Below are positions 1 to 11,900 of a stretch of 33,816 nt of DNA, in pieces. Within the stretch, counting starts at the first letter, position 1; the number at the start of each line of letters is the position of its first letter. The notes beneath the pieces were generated by a model. The model saw nothing but the letters and a program-made list of their open reading frames with translations, did no database searches and had not been told where the DNA came from. This DNA comes from a virus. Position numbers and translations under genes: made by a program. Where the stretch lies: positions 1 through 33,816 of the IMG/VR virus record IMGVR_UViG_3300020442_002831. One strand, 5' to 3'.

Positions 1-319
1 AAAGGGCACTTATGTATGCACAATTGATAATTATCACCATGATCCAGACTATGTTGACTATGCCACAAGTGAAAATCCTGCCGAACACAAGTCTCATAAC
101 CTAATTGAACTTGAAAATGGGCAGTATGCACTCTATCCAAACAATCGATTACGTATTTTTGATAATAGTCTGACACCTGCAGAACCTAAAATGCCTGATT
201 TTAAGGTTTCGACTCAATATTATCAAGTTGAAAACGGTTATGAACGATTAGGAATGGGACGAGAGGACGAATATCACTGGAAAACAGCACAAGAACGTGA
301 AAAAGAGGAAAATAAATAA
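1..319 (+). CDS. Conserved cyanophage-type hypothetical protein, C-terminal part
   Basis: This is the 3' end of a gene whose start lies before the window. The open frame begins at base 2, runs 105 codons and stops with TAA at 317-319. The visible part is rich in acidic residues and Asn/Tyr. It contains a segment reading ENGQYALYPNNRLRIFDNSL, followed by a Pro-rich PAEPKMPDFKVS stretch and a charged tail ending in EEENK-like residues. I recognise the ENGQYALYPNNR / PDFKVS pattern from memory as a conserved protein of unknown function in T4-like cyanophages; no catalytic motif is visible. It lies just upstream of the baseplate wedge genes in the same orientation, which fits a late gene but does not prove a structural role. 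The N terminus is missing, so the domain content is incomplete. Confidence 0.8.
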   Translation, partial: KGTYVCTIDNYHHDPDYVDYATSENPAEHKSHNLIELENGQYALYPNNRLRIFDNSLTPAEPKMPDFKVSTQYYQVENGYERLGMGREDEYHWKTAQEREKEENK

Positions 320-349
320 AAATAAGGGATAGCAACCCCTCTAAAAGTT

Positions 350-368
350 CTGATTTCGTGTAAATCAG
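350..368 (+). promoter_or_regulatory. Hairpin overlapping the ribosome binding site of the 98-aa gene
   Basis: CTGATTT at 350-356 and AAATCAG at 362-368 form a perfect 7-bp inverted repeat with a 5-base loop, extendable by a T-G wobble (349/369). The 3' arm includes the first bases of AGGAG (367-371), the likely Shine-Dalgarno sequence for the ATG at 377. No T-run follows, so it does not look like a terminator. Partial masking of the ribosome binding site is an inference from the pairing; the stem is AT-rich and only modestly stable. Confidence 0.45.
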
Positions 369-376
369 GAGCTAAA

Positions 377-673
377 ATGGGTAATTCACCTGTCGATAGA
401 GACCAAAACTACATGAGGGAGATGTGGGGAACCACAAAACTCGTTACAGACTACTACCGAGATGGAAAAATGAACACAAATCACGATTTTTTAGATAATT
501 TGGCAAATCATCAACATCAAAAGATGCTTCGTGAGATTGCAAATGATGATATTACCCCCAAAAAGCATGATTTTGTTCAACAAAACGAACTTCATGAGAA
601 AATTCGTAATGATGAAGACTATGATGACTGGGAATATGGTACAGAACCATATTATGGCAAGATTTCCGGATAA
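377..673 (+). CDS. Small conserved hypothetical protein (98 aa)
   Basis: A 98-aa hydrophilic protein of unknown function, rich in Asp, Asn, His and Lys, with no signal peptide or membrane segment. The start at 377 is supported by AGGAG six bases upstream. The N-terminal half (MREMWGTTKLVTDYY, then HDFLDNLANHQHQKML) looks helical. The C terminus is acidic and aromatic (DEDYDDWEYG, then EPYYGKISG). It resembles small ORFs found next to gene 25 in T4-like cyanophages; I have no functional assignment. It ends 38 bases before gp25 and just upstream of a late promoter, so it probably belongs to the upstream transcription unit. Frames +3 and -1 across it also carry short open stretches, but these lack matching starts and family resemblance. 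Confidence 0.75.
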   Translation: MGNSPVDRDQNYMREMWGTTKLVTDYYRDGKMNTNHDFLDNLANHQHQKMLREIANDDITPKKHDFVQQNELHEKIRNDEDYDDWEYGTEPYYGKISG

Positions 674-676
674 GGG

Positions 677-684
677 TATAAATA
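677..684 (+). promoter_or_regulatory. T4-type late promoter upstream of gene 25
   Basis: Exact TATAAATA octamer in the 38-base gap between the 98-aa gene and gp25, 27 bases before the gp25 start. In T4-like phages this is the -10 element recognised by RNA polymerase carrying the late sigma gp55 with gp33/gp45. Transcription would be expected to start a few bases downstream, near 690. It would drive 25, 6 and the giant gene. Confidence 0.8.
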
Positions 685-711
685 AAAACAAGTATAATCT
701 CAAGTTCGACT

Positions 712-1110
712 GTGGTTCAAAGGATATCCAGAGCATTTAAGGATATTAGTCTATCGTTTGATAAACATCCTGTGACTAAGGATATCCTTGTACTTAAAAA
801 TGAAGATGCGATTAAAAGATCTGTCAGAAATATTGTACAGACAATACCTAGTGAAAGATTTTTTAATCCCATCTTTGGTTCGGATGTAAAAACTAATCTA
901 TTTGATTTTGTTGACTTTGGTACTGCATCGATTTTAGAAAAGCAAATCTTTGTTGCTATTGAAAACTACGAACCAAGAATTAATAATCTTGATGTTGAGG
1001 TAAATCCCAAGCCAGATCAAAATGAGTTTGAAATAACTGTGAGTTTTAATATTATCGGGCTAGAGGTTCCAGCACAAGAATTTACCTTCATCCTAGAGGC
1101 AACCAGATAA
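712..1110 (+). CDS. 25: Baseplate wedge subunit gp25
   Basis: This is the T4 gp25 / GPW family baseplate wedge protein, the tail-lysozyme-like fold without lysozyme activity that connects the wedge to the first sheath layer. At 132 aa it matches the length of T4 gp25. Family features are SERFFNPIFGSDV at residues 47-59, the LFDFVDFG region near 63-70, and the EPRI..LDVEV strand near 87-97. The gene starts with GTG at 712, not ATG. I chose this start because the N-terminal VQRISRAFKDISLSF matches cyanophage gp25 proteins, although no good Shine-Dalgarno sequence precedes it. A late promoter lies 27 bases upstream and gp6 follows after 4 bases. Gene 25 directly before gene 6 is the cyanophage arrangement; in T4 the two genes are apart. 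Confidence 0.93.
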   Translation: MVQRISRAFKDISLSFDKHPVTKDILVLKNEDAIKRSVRNIVQTIPSERFFNPIFGSDVKTNLFDFVDFGTASILEKQIFVAIENYEPRINNLDVEVNPKPDQNEFEITVSFNIIGLEVPAQEFTFILEATR

Positions 1111-1114
1111 GATA

Positions 1115-2980
1115 ATGCCTTTTACTAAGTTTACTAATCTAGATTTTGACCAGATAAAAACATCCATCAAGGATTATCTCCGTGCAAATTCAACATTCAC
1201 GGATTTTGATTTTGAGGGATCTAATTTCTCCGTCTTAATTGATACGTTAGCATATAACACATATATCACAGCATTTAACTCTAATATGGTTGTGAATGAA
1301 TCCTTCTTGGATTCTTCCACACTTAGAGAGAATGTTGTTTCTTTGGCACGTAATATTGGTTATGTTCCAAGATCGAAGAGTGCGGCAAAAGCATCAGTTT
1401 CATTTTCAATTGAATCTTCAACAACAAGTAACCAATTAATCCTTAAGGCAGGTCTTGTTTGTGTAGGTGCAGTAGATAATACACAATATACATTCTCCGT
1501 TCCTGCAGATGTAAGTGCAAACGTTGTTAATGGAGTTGCATCATTTACTGATCTGGAAGTATCTCAAGGAACATATCTAACAAAAGAGTTTGTAGTCGAT
1601 AATTCTCAAGACCAAAGATTTATTCTGAATAATCCTGGTATTGATACATCAACAATTAAGATAACCGTTGGTAGTCGTGAATATAAGCAGGTTGATAATA
1701 TTATTACTGTCAATAAAGATTCTGAAATTTATCTAATTCAGGAAGTTGCAGACGAAAGATATGAGTTATTGTTTGGTGATGGTATTATTGGTAAGAAGTT
1801 AGAAACGGGTGCCGTTATTAAAGTCAGTTATATCGTAACTGATGGTGAAGATGGAAATGGACCTGGTCTGTTCTCTTATGCAGGAACAACCACAGATAGT
1901 AATGGTTTTATTGTAAACCCAACTAATTCGGTTACAGTATCAACTACTGCCAAGTCCACAGGAGGCGGCGACATCGAGCAGATAGACTCGATCAAGTACT
2001 TTGCACCTAGAGTGTATGCATCGCAGTACAGAGCGGTTACTGCAAGGGACTATGAGGCAATTATACAACAAATCTTCCCAAGTACGGAATCTGTAGCAGT
2101 TGTTGGTGGTGAGGAGTTAGATCCCCCAGAATTTGGAAAGGTTGTGATTAGTATCAAACCAAAGAATGGTTATTCAATCTCCGACTTTGCAAAGACACAG
2201 ATTCTTAATGATCTGAAGCAATATACCGTATCTGGTGTTAAACAGGAACTTTCAGACCTCAAACTACTATTTGTTGAGGTTGATTCTGATGTGTTCTATG
2301 ATTCATCTAAGGCAAAGGATGTTCAATCAATTAGAAGCAACATTATAACTGCTTTGAATCAACATTCCAAGACTGTTGATATGAATAAGTTTGGTGGTAG
2401 GTTCAAGTATAGTAAGATTCTACAAATTATTGATAATACTGATAATTCAATTACTTCTAATATCACCAGAGTGAGAATGAGAAGAAACTTGAATGCTATT
2501 ACAAATACCTTTGCTCAATATGAGATTTGTTATGGAAATAAGTTCCATAAAAATCTAACAGGATATAATGTTAAGAGTACAGGATTTAAGATTGCTGGTG
2601 AAGTAGAAACTGTATATTTCTTGGATGTTCCTAGTGCAGAAGGTGATATTGGATTACTATCGATTGTTAAACCAACACTAGATCCTGATACTTTTGAGGT
2701 TGTAAAGAAATCAATTGGTACTGTAAATTATAAGAAGGGTGAAATTATCGTTAATACGATTAATATTATTGCTACAGACCTTCCTGATAACGTTGTTGAG
2801 ATACAAGCAATACCAGAATCAAATGATGTTATAGGATTGAAAGATCTTTATTTGATCTTTGATATGTCGAAAAGCAATATAAATATGGTTAAGGATACGA
2901 TCGCATCTGGGGAACAAATTTCTGGTGTTAATTTCCCAGTAAGATCTAGCTATTCAAATGGACAAATAACAAGGCAATAA
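1115..2980 (+). CDS. 6: Baseplate wedge protein gp6
   Basis: gp6 forms the inner ring of the baseplate wedge and belongs to the baseplate J-like superfamily. The product is 621 aa, close to T4 gp6 (about 660). The N terminus (KFTNLDFDQIKTSIKDYL, then FEGSNFSVLIDTLAYNTY) and the helix around SFLDSSTLRENVVSLARNIG (residues ~68-87) are typical of gp6. The core signature lies at residues ~295-352: an FAPRVYASQYRAVTARDYEA segment followed by VVGGEELDPPEFGKVVISIK. The C-terminal third is beta-rich. The gene starts 4 bases after gp25 and stops 9 bases before the giant gene, so the three genes are almost certainly co-transcribed. No frameshift or unusual feature is visible. Confidence 0.95.
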   Translation: MPFTKFTNLDFDQIKTSIKDYLRANSTFTDFDFEGSNFSVLIDTLAYNTYITAFNSNMVVNESFLDSSTLRENVVSLARNIGYVPRSKSAAKASVSFSIESSTTSNQLILKAGLVCVGAVDNTQYTFSVPADVSANVVNGVASFTDLEVSQGTYLTKEFVVDNSQDQRFILNNPGIDTSTIKITVGSREYKQVDNIITVNKDSEIYLIQEVADERYELLFGDGIIGKKLETGAVIKVSYIVTDGEDGNGPGLFSYAGTTTDSNGFIVNPTNSVTVSTTAKSTGGGDIEQIDSIKYFAPRVYASQYRAVTARDYEAIIQQIFPSTESVAVVGGEELDPPEFGKVVISIKPKNGYSISDFAKTQILNDLKQYTVSGVKQELSDLKLLFVEVDSDVFYDSSKAKDVQSIRSNIITALNQHSKTVDMNKFGGRFKYSKILQIIDNTDNSITSNITRVRMRRNLNAITNTFAQYEICYGNKFHKNLTGYNVKSTGFKIAGEVETVYFLDVPSAEGDIGLLSIVKPTLDPDTFEVVKKSIGTVNYKKGEIIVNTINIIATDLPDNVVEIQAIPESNDVIGLKDLYLIFDMSKSNINMVKDTIASGEQISGVNFPVRSSYSNGQITRQ

Positions 2981-2989
2981 GAGGGAGAT

Positions 2990-5900
2990 ATGATCACAAC
3001 TGGTTTTGATGCTAGGGTAAAAGTCCAACAGATTGTTGATAATCAATTACCAGAATTTATACTATCTGAAAGTCCTAAGGTAGTTGAATTTTTAAAGCAG
3101 TATTACGTCTCCCAGGAATTCCAGGGCGGCACAATTGATATTGTCGAAAATTTAGATCAGTATTTAAGTCTTAATAATTTAACACCAGACGTATTAAATG
3201 AACACACCACCACAACATCTAATGTTGCTGCTTCGGATACTACTGTAAATGTTACAACAACTAACGGATTTCCGAAGGAATATGGTCTAGTCAAAATTAA
3301 TGATGAGATTATTACTTATACTGGTATAACAACTAATAGTTTTACTGGTTGTGTTCGTGGTTTTAGTGGAATTACTTCTTATAGAGATAATTTAAATCCA
3401 GAAGAATTAGTCTTCACCTCTTCTACTGCCGCAACGCATAGTAGTGGTACACAGATTAAAAACTTAAGTGCTCTATTTTTAAAGGAATTTTATCGTAAGA
3501 TAAAGTATCTCCTTGCACCTGGATTCGAAGATGTTAGTTTTGTTAGTAATCTAGATGTAAATAACTTCATCAAGCAGATTCGTAACTTCTATCAGAGTAA
3601 AGGAACTGAAGAAGCATTTAGAATTTTGTTTGGAATTTTATATGATGAAGTACCAAAAATTATCAACCTTGAAGATTTCCTATTAAAACCATCTTTTGCA
3701 GAATTTATTAGAAGAAGAGTTCTTGTAACTGAAGTTATTAGTGGAAATCCAAATAAGTTAGTTGGTCAAATGATCAATAACTTTACAGATACTGCAACTG
3801 GTCCAGTATCTGAAGTAGAAATTATAACCAGAAATAGAAAAACCTTCTATAAGGTTCAATTATTCTCTGGATATAATGAAAAGAGTCTTATTGAAGGAAC
3901 TTTCAACATTACACCAAATAGTTTAGTATCTGATAATGTTTCTATCGGATCATCTGTTATTAGTGTTGATAGTACAATTGGTTTTGGACAAACTGGAACA
4001 GTTGTATGTAATGATGTTGAAATAGAATACACTAGCAAGAGTGTAAACCAGTTCTTTGGGTGTACTGGAATAACAAATACTATTAGTCCAAAAGATCTAG
4101 TATATTCTAAGTCAGATACAATTTATGGTTATGAAAATGGTGATTTATCTAAGCGAGTAGATCTTAGAATTACTGGCGTAATGTCAGATATTGAAAATAA
4201 AGATTCTTACGATTTATTATTTGAGGATGATTTGATTTCTGTCAAGAATCTTGGTGAAAGTATTAAAAATAATAATGATAATTATAAGCAATTTGCATTT
4301 AATACTTGGATCTATAATAATAAAACGAGATATGAAATACAGAGTTTTGCAAATAATGAATTAACACTATTTGAAACTCCAGATAAGTCTAGTCTTAAGG
4401 TTGGTGATTTTACTGATGTCTTAGATAGAAATGCTGAAAATATCGTTGTTTCTGATGCACAGGTATCTCAAATATCTGGTAATGTAGTTACATTAGATAA
4501 AAATGTTACTGTTGCATCAACCAGAGAGTTGAGTGTTAGGAAAAGATTAGATTATGCAACTTCATCAGGAGCACAGTTAGATAGTAATAGAATTCAGGCA
4601 AACGTACAAAATACATATAATGAAAAAAATGAGAGTATGTATGTTGCATCAAACTCTCTTCCAGATTATAATATAACTAAAAATATTTCTAGTTCGACGA
4701 TTACAATTGATTCATCGTCTAATTTAGATTCAATATATCAAGATTTTGTTCCTACAACTGGAAAGTTTTCCGTTTTATCTTTTGATACTGATGTCCCATT
4801 CATTACTGGTGATGAGTTAATCTATAGTGGAAGTGGAGATCCAATTGTTGGATTGGAATATGATAGAAGTTACTATGTTGAAGTTATTAGAGATACTAAT
4901 CCAGCAAGAACTAATAGAATAAAACTATATCCTGCTAGATCTTTTATTGGAACAGAGCAAACAGTACAATTCCATAAAACTAAGTTTAATACATCAACTT
5001 CACATACATTTACTCTAAAGCAACATTACGGAAAAACTCTAAAGCAGAAAAATTCATTAACAAGAATACCTTTAGTAACTAATATCCAATCGGGAACTGA
5101 TACTCCAACAGAATCTGGACAAGTTGGTGTTTTAATTAATGGTGTTGAAATTCATAATTACAAATCTGACGATAGAGTTTACTATGGTCCTTTGGATGAT
5201 ATTCAGGTTTTAAATGGTGGTGTTGATTATGATGTAATTAATCCACCACGTATTGAAATTTCTGCTCCAAAAGTTGGTACTGGGGTTTCAGCAAAGGCAC
5301 AGGCAGTTGTTAGTGGAAGCATAAAAGAGGTAAAAGTAGACCCACAAAACTTTAGTATTAATAGAGTTCTATCAACAACTATAGAAGGTGGTAATGGTAA
5401 AAATGCTCGATTGGAAGCAGTTGTTACTAGACAGTTTAGAGATATTGATTTTAATGCATCAAGAGTTGGTGTTGCTGTAACTGGTGGTATTGATATTACT
5501 AACGACACTCTTACTTTTGAAGATTTCCACAATCTTATTGATGGTCAAAAGATTGTCTATAGTTCTAATGGAAACTCTCCATTAGGTATTGGATCCTTTG
5601 ATGGTTCTAATTTAGATCAAAATGAAACACTTGTAAATGGTGGAATTTATTTCCCACAAATTATTAATACAAGATCAATTTATTTGTATAGAAGTGTAGA
5701 AGAATTTAATGCTGGTATTAATACCGTTGGATTTACAACTGTTGGTACTGGTGGTATTCATAGATTTAGAACTTATGATGAACAGACTGTAATTTCTGAA
5801 ATTAAAGTATTAAATCCTGGAGAAGGATATGAAAATAGAAAATTAAGAGTGAGACCAGTTGGTATTTCTACAATAGAAAATACAATTTCTTTTAAAAATC

Positions 5901-8900
5901 ATGGATTTAGTGATGGTGATCTAGTCGATTATAATTTTGAGACTGCTGGGATTGCTGGTCTTTCTACCTCATTGCAATATAGAATTTTAAAAATAAATGA
6001 TTCTACCTTTAGATTAGCAACCTCAGTTGGTGGTGCTAAAACTGATTTTGAAAGAAGAAACTATGTAAGTTTCGGATCTACTTCTGGTGAAGGATATCAG
6101 ATGTTCTCATATCCACCCATCAAGATTAATATTAATGCAGAGTATGGATCTGGAGTTGGTGTCGCTAATACAATTGTAGCAACTCCAGTTGTTAGAGGAT
6201 CTATTGTAGATGCGTATGTTTATGATGAAGGATCTGATTATGGATCAAATATCTTAAATTTCCATAGAAATCCTGTAGTTACTGTTAAAACTGGTTTAGG
6301 AGCTCAATTAAAAGCAATTATAAAAAGAGGTAGACTAATTGCGGTTGATGTTCAAAATGGTGGTAAATTCTTTGATGCTTCACCTGATTTGGAAGTTGTT
6401 GGTGATGGTGTAGGTGCAAGATTAAGAGCAGTAGTTGATAATCAAAGAATTGTTAGAGTCGTCATTATTAACGGTGGAACGGGATATACAGATGCAAAGA
6501 CATCTATTAAGGTAAAACCACCAGGAAGAAACGTTGTCTTAGAGTCTCATGTGAGATACTTGAGAGTCAACAACTTAAAGAGATTCTCAGATGAGTTGCT
6601 AGTAGAGTATAAGGACGATTTATCTTATGGTATTGTTGGTTATTCCACTGATCGTGAGGGAACTGCATTCTTAGATTCTTCTTCTGCAGAAGATCACTCT
6701 AAAGTTATTGGATGGGCAAATGATGGTAATCCAATCTATGGTCCATATGGATTTGATGATCCAAATGATGACAACTCTACAACTAGAAGAATTAAAACTG
6801 GTTATACCGAATCAGCATCCAATATCAAGAATAGACCATCTCTAGATGTTTTTGAACTTGGTTATTTCATTGAAGATTATGTTTTTGATGATAGTGGTGA
6901 CTTGGATATTCATAATGGAAGGTATACCAAAACTCCAGAATTTCCAAATGGAGTATATGCATACTTTGTTGGTGTGTCTACCAATGCAACCACCGGTAAA
7001 TTAGATCCAGAATTCCCTTACTTTATTGGAGATACTTACAGATCTCAAGTATCTACTGAAATTTTAGATCAAACATTTGATTTTAATAATTCTTCTCTAG
7101 TTAGAAATACATTCCCATATAGAACTGGTGAACCATATTCTGGTGGTGATTTCTTATTTGAATCTAATTCACCTGTTCAACAAATTACAAAGGTTGAGGC
7201 GACTTCTAAAGGATCAATTGACGGATTTGTAATTACAAGCGGTGGTAAAGATTATCAAGTTGGTAACGCATTAGTATATGATGTTGCTGGAACTGGTGGT
7301 GGTGGATCTGCTGCTGAGGTATCTGAGGTTGAAGGGCAAACTATTCAATCGTTAACGACACAGTATTTAAATTATCCATCTGCACTTGTAATAAGAGAAA
7401 CACCACAAACTATCCGTTTATTTACAAATTCAACTCACGAATTATTAGACGGTGATATTATACAGATTTCTGGCATATCAACCTTTATTAATAATTTGGT
7501 TGGACCTCATAATGTAGGAGTATCATCAGAATCTACTAGACTAACTGAAGTTCTTACCCAAAACACTGGTGTGGGAACTGATATATACGTTGCTTCAATA
7601 CCATCAATTATTGGTGCTGGTACATCAATTGGAATTGGAACAGAAACACTCATGGTGTTGAATGTTTTCAATGAGGAAAATATTTTACGTGTAAAACGTG
7701 GCGTAGTTGGAATATCCCATACAGTATCGGATATTGTTGATGTAAAAAATAATTCAATTACTATACCATTAGTTACTGAACATTTTGAATCTGAAAAAAA
7801 TCAATCAGTATATTTTAACCCACTTTTCAGTGCAGGTGTTGGACTACAAACCGGTACTTCAGTAGATATAGATTATCATCTAGGAAAGGCAGCAAAAACG
7901 GTTTCGGTTCCAGTACAAACTTTATTCATTCCAAACCACCCATTTAAAACAAATCAAGCGGTAGATATAAAATTACCTGGTGGTAAAAATGCCCTTCAGG
8001 TTCGTACTGAACCAGGAGATTTAAATTTTAGTATTCCAGATAACGGAATAAGTCAAACTCTTTATGTAATCAATAAAGGTAAGGACTATATTGGATTAAC
8101 AACAGAAGTTGGATTAACAACATCAACGGAGGGATTATTCTTTGTTTCTACAGATGCTGTTACAAATAATAGTTTTGAATATTCATTAAATACTAGATTT
8201 AATGAAGTAACTGCAAATGTTCAAAAGATTCAGACACTAGTATCAATTTCGACTGTTCATAATCTAAAAACTAATGATAAAATTACTCTAACAGTTGAAC
8301 CTAGGTTGTCTGTTGGTGTTGGAACTGAAGAATCCATCAATATAAAATATGATTCTGTATACAAAAAAATATTAGTTAATCCAGTTGGATTTGGATCGGA
8401 TAAAGTTGATATTGATGATAATTCAATCAACATCAATAATCACGGTTTAAAAACTGGTCAAAAAGTTTTCTATAATTCATCAAACGATATCGCAAGTGGT
8501 TTAACAACTGCTGGATACTTTGTATATCGTATTGATGATAATAACATTAGACTTTCAAAAACATTAAACGACACCACATTTGATCCACCAATAAATGTTA
8601 GTATTGCTAGTACTGGTGGTTCTGGGCAGACTATTAGTTTGTTGAATCCACAAATTGAAGTATTTAAAAATAATAATATTGTTTTTGATGTTTCTGATAC
8701 ATCTTTAGATGAATATACCTTTAAGTTCTTCTACGATAAAGAATTAAATAATGAGTTTGTTTCTACGGGAACAACCTCAACATTTAGTGTAATTGAAACA
8801 ATAGTTGATAGTGGAATATCTACATCATATACTATTACCTATAATAATGATTTACCAGAAAAACTATATTATTCATTTGAAAAAGATGGGCAATCAATTA

Positions 8901-11900
8901 AACCAGACTCTGATGTAGTTGATTTTTCTGAGATCGTTTATGTCGATAGTAAGTATAATGCTAAGTATAAAGTTTTTGGTATTGGTGCAACAACCTTTAA
9001 TATTTCACCAAGTGAAGTTCCAGAAAAATTAGATTATAATCAGAATGAGGTTGATGTTCTTAAATATACAACTGATTCTTCAACCGCTCTTGGTCCTATC
9101 TCTGAGATTAAAATTATTTCTCCAGGATCAAATTATTCACGATTACCTGTAATTACTGATGTTGTTATTGGAACAGCGAAGAGTGTTGGGGATAGTGCTA
9201 TTATTAGACCAACAACAAATACTATAGGTAAACTAAACAATTTCAGAATTGTAAATGAAGGATTTGAATACGCTGCTGATAAAACTTTAAGACCTGAAGC
9301 AAATATATCAAAACTACTAACTTTGACTGGATCTGATAAGATCGAATCAATTAGAGTTTTGGATGGTGGTAAAAATTATCTGTCAGCACCACAACTTGTT
9401 GTTGTTGATATGTTTAAGAAGGAAAAAATTGATCCTTCAAAATATATTTTAGAGGCTGATTTTGAAGGAAATACTATTGTTGGTGTTAACATCATTCAAG
9501 AACCTAGAGGTTTAGATTCTGTTGAGCATAAGATTTTCCCACTAAGAAATAGTAATGGTATTCAAGTAGAAAAAATTGTAAGTTATACGGGTGGTGTCGT
9601 TACTTTAGAAGTTAGCACTCCACCTATTGATGGATTTGCTGCTCCACCATTTGCAGAGGGAGATAGAATCTTCGTTGAAGGATTACAGCGTCAAACTGTT
9701 ACTGATGATATTGGTAATATAACTGTTCCTGGAACTGGATTCAACTCTGAAGAGAATGGATTCAATATGTTCAGAGTTACTGAGTTTATTAATTCAAACC
9801 CAGCAATACTAAGATATGATATAAGTGAGTTTACTGCAGATGCTGGAACTCCAGTAGAATTGCAAACAGCATTTACATCTGTTGTTAAGAGTACTAATCT
9901 GCCAGTATTTAAGTTAGATGTAGTTACTGGTCTATTCTTCATAGGTGAAAAACTATCCGTACTGAATGAAGAAGTTGATTTAAAAACTACAGTTGTTGAA
10001 CGTAATTTGATTAAAGTAGATGGAGATTATGATATTAAGATTGGTGATAATATTAAGGGTGTTCTTTCTGGTATTCCAGCAACAGTAGAATCCGTTAAAA
10101 ATTATGAGGGAAGATTTGAAGTTGATTATTCTAGTAGAAAAGAATTTGGTTGGAAAAATTCTGTCGGAAGATTGAATAACAGTTTACAAGTATTACCAGA
10201 TAATGATTACTATCAGAATCTTTCTTACACTATTAAGAGTGTAAAAACATTTGATGATACAAAAGATTTTGTTAATAAGCATGTTCACCCAGTAGGGATG
10301 AAGAACTTTGCTGATTTGGAATCAATAGGAAAAGCAAGTGTTGCTATTGGTGTATCTGATTCATTTGTTGCTCCTGTTATTGACCTTGTGTCAGAACTAA
10401 GAGTTGATACTATTAACTACTATGATTTAGTTCAAGATTATGAAGCAACTTCTGATAGTTCTAGATTTATAATCTTTAAGAATAAGAGACTTGCTGACTT
10501 TATTGAATGTAGAACAAATAGAGTTCTACAAATCGATGATATTAGTGGAAGATTCTCTAGTGCAGAATTTAATAAAGATAATACTGTTGAAACTATTGAG
10601 TATGCAATTACCGATTTCTATTCCAAATTCTTAATCCAGGTATCTGATGAGAATAAGTTAAGCACTCAAGTTAGTGAAGTTATTGTACTGAATGACTTTG
10701 ACAACACGTATACATTCAATAAACTTGATTTATATACAGGTGATGAAAAACTTGGTGAATTTAGGGGAGATTTTGCTGATAGTGGAGATCCAACTTTAGT
10801 ATTTGATCCAGAAAATCCAAATGATTTTAACTATAATCTAAAAGTTTACAGAGAGTCATTTACTCCTCAAGTTGGAAGTGGATTTACTGAATTTGGTGCA
10901 GTTAGAATTGATGCTAGAACTAATGCACTTGGTCCTGCTAATAATAGTGGATTGGTTGGATTTAAGACAGATGTGTTTAGAGCATTAGTAGATAAGTATG
11001 ATACTACGTACACATTTGCTCAGGTATTGAATACTGATACCAATAGAATGAACTATTTTGAAGTTGTATCGCACTTTGATGGTACAGATACACATGTAGG
11101 TGAGTTCTATTATGATACCTTACCATTACAACAGTTCTCTGGTCAAAATATTGGTACTTTTGGATTGTCTGTTTCTGGTGGAATTATTTCACTGGGATTT
11201 GAGAATGATATTGATAATAATTTACTTGTCAAAACAAAAACTGTAGGTCTTGGAACTACAGCGGCTGGTGTCGGAACTTTCCGTTATCTAGTTGATGGAC
11301 AAATTCCTGGAACTGAAAGAACTGCTAAATTTGATTCACAAGTATCAATAATTACTGGTATAACAACAGTATTCACTTTCAATACTGTTGAACAATTTAC
11401 ACAGAAATCTATTGTTAAGGTTTCTGTTGGTGATACAACTGCTATTCATAACCTTATGGTTATTGCTGATCAAACAAGAGTAAATATTCAGCAAGCACCT
11501 TTCCTCAATATTGGAACCAATTCTGGAATTGGAACATTCTCTCAAGAAATGGATGGATCTACAGCGATAGTCAAATTCCATCCAGATGCAGAATTTATTA
11601 ATGATGAAGTATCACTAGTTTCTTACAATCAACACATTTATGCTGATATTGATGAATTTAACTTCCCAGATGATTTTGAGGTTGGAACATTAGAAGAAGG
11701 AATTTCAAATTCTTTCTATGGATCAATTAATGAATTTGGAAAAGATAAGACTGATTTTGATCTTAATTATAAGAGAATTCCTATTTACGAAAAGACTTTT
11801 AATCCAGCTACATCAACACTTTTAAATAAATCTACAGGTGTTTTCTCAATTGATGACCACTTCTTTGAAACGGGTGAAGAGTTAATCTACACCCCAACAT

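Noticed and set aside
325-340. AGGG...CCCT as an intrinsic terminator after the first gene
   Set aside because: The stem is only 4 bp with an 8-base loop and no T-tract follows, so it does not meet terminator expectations.
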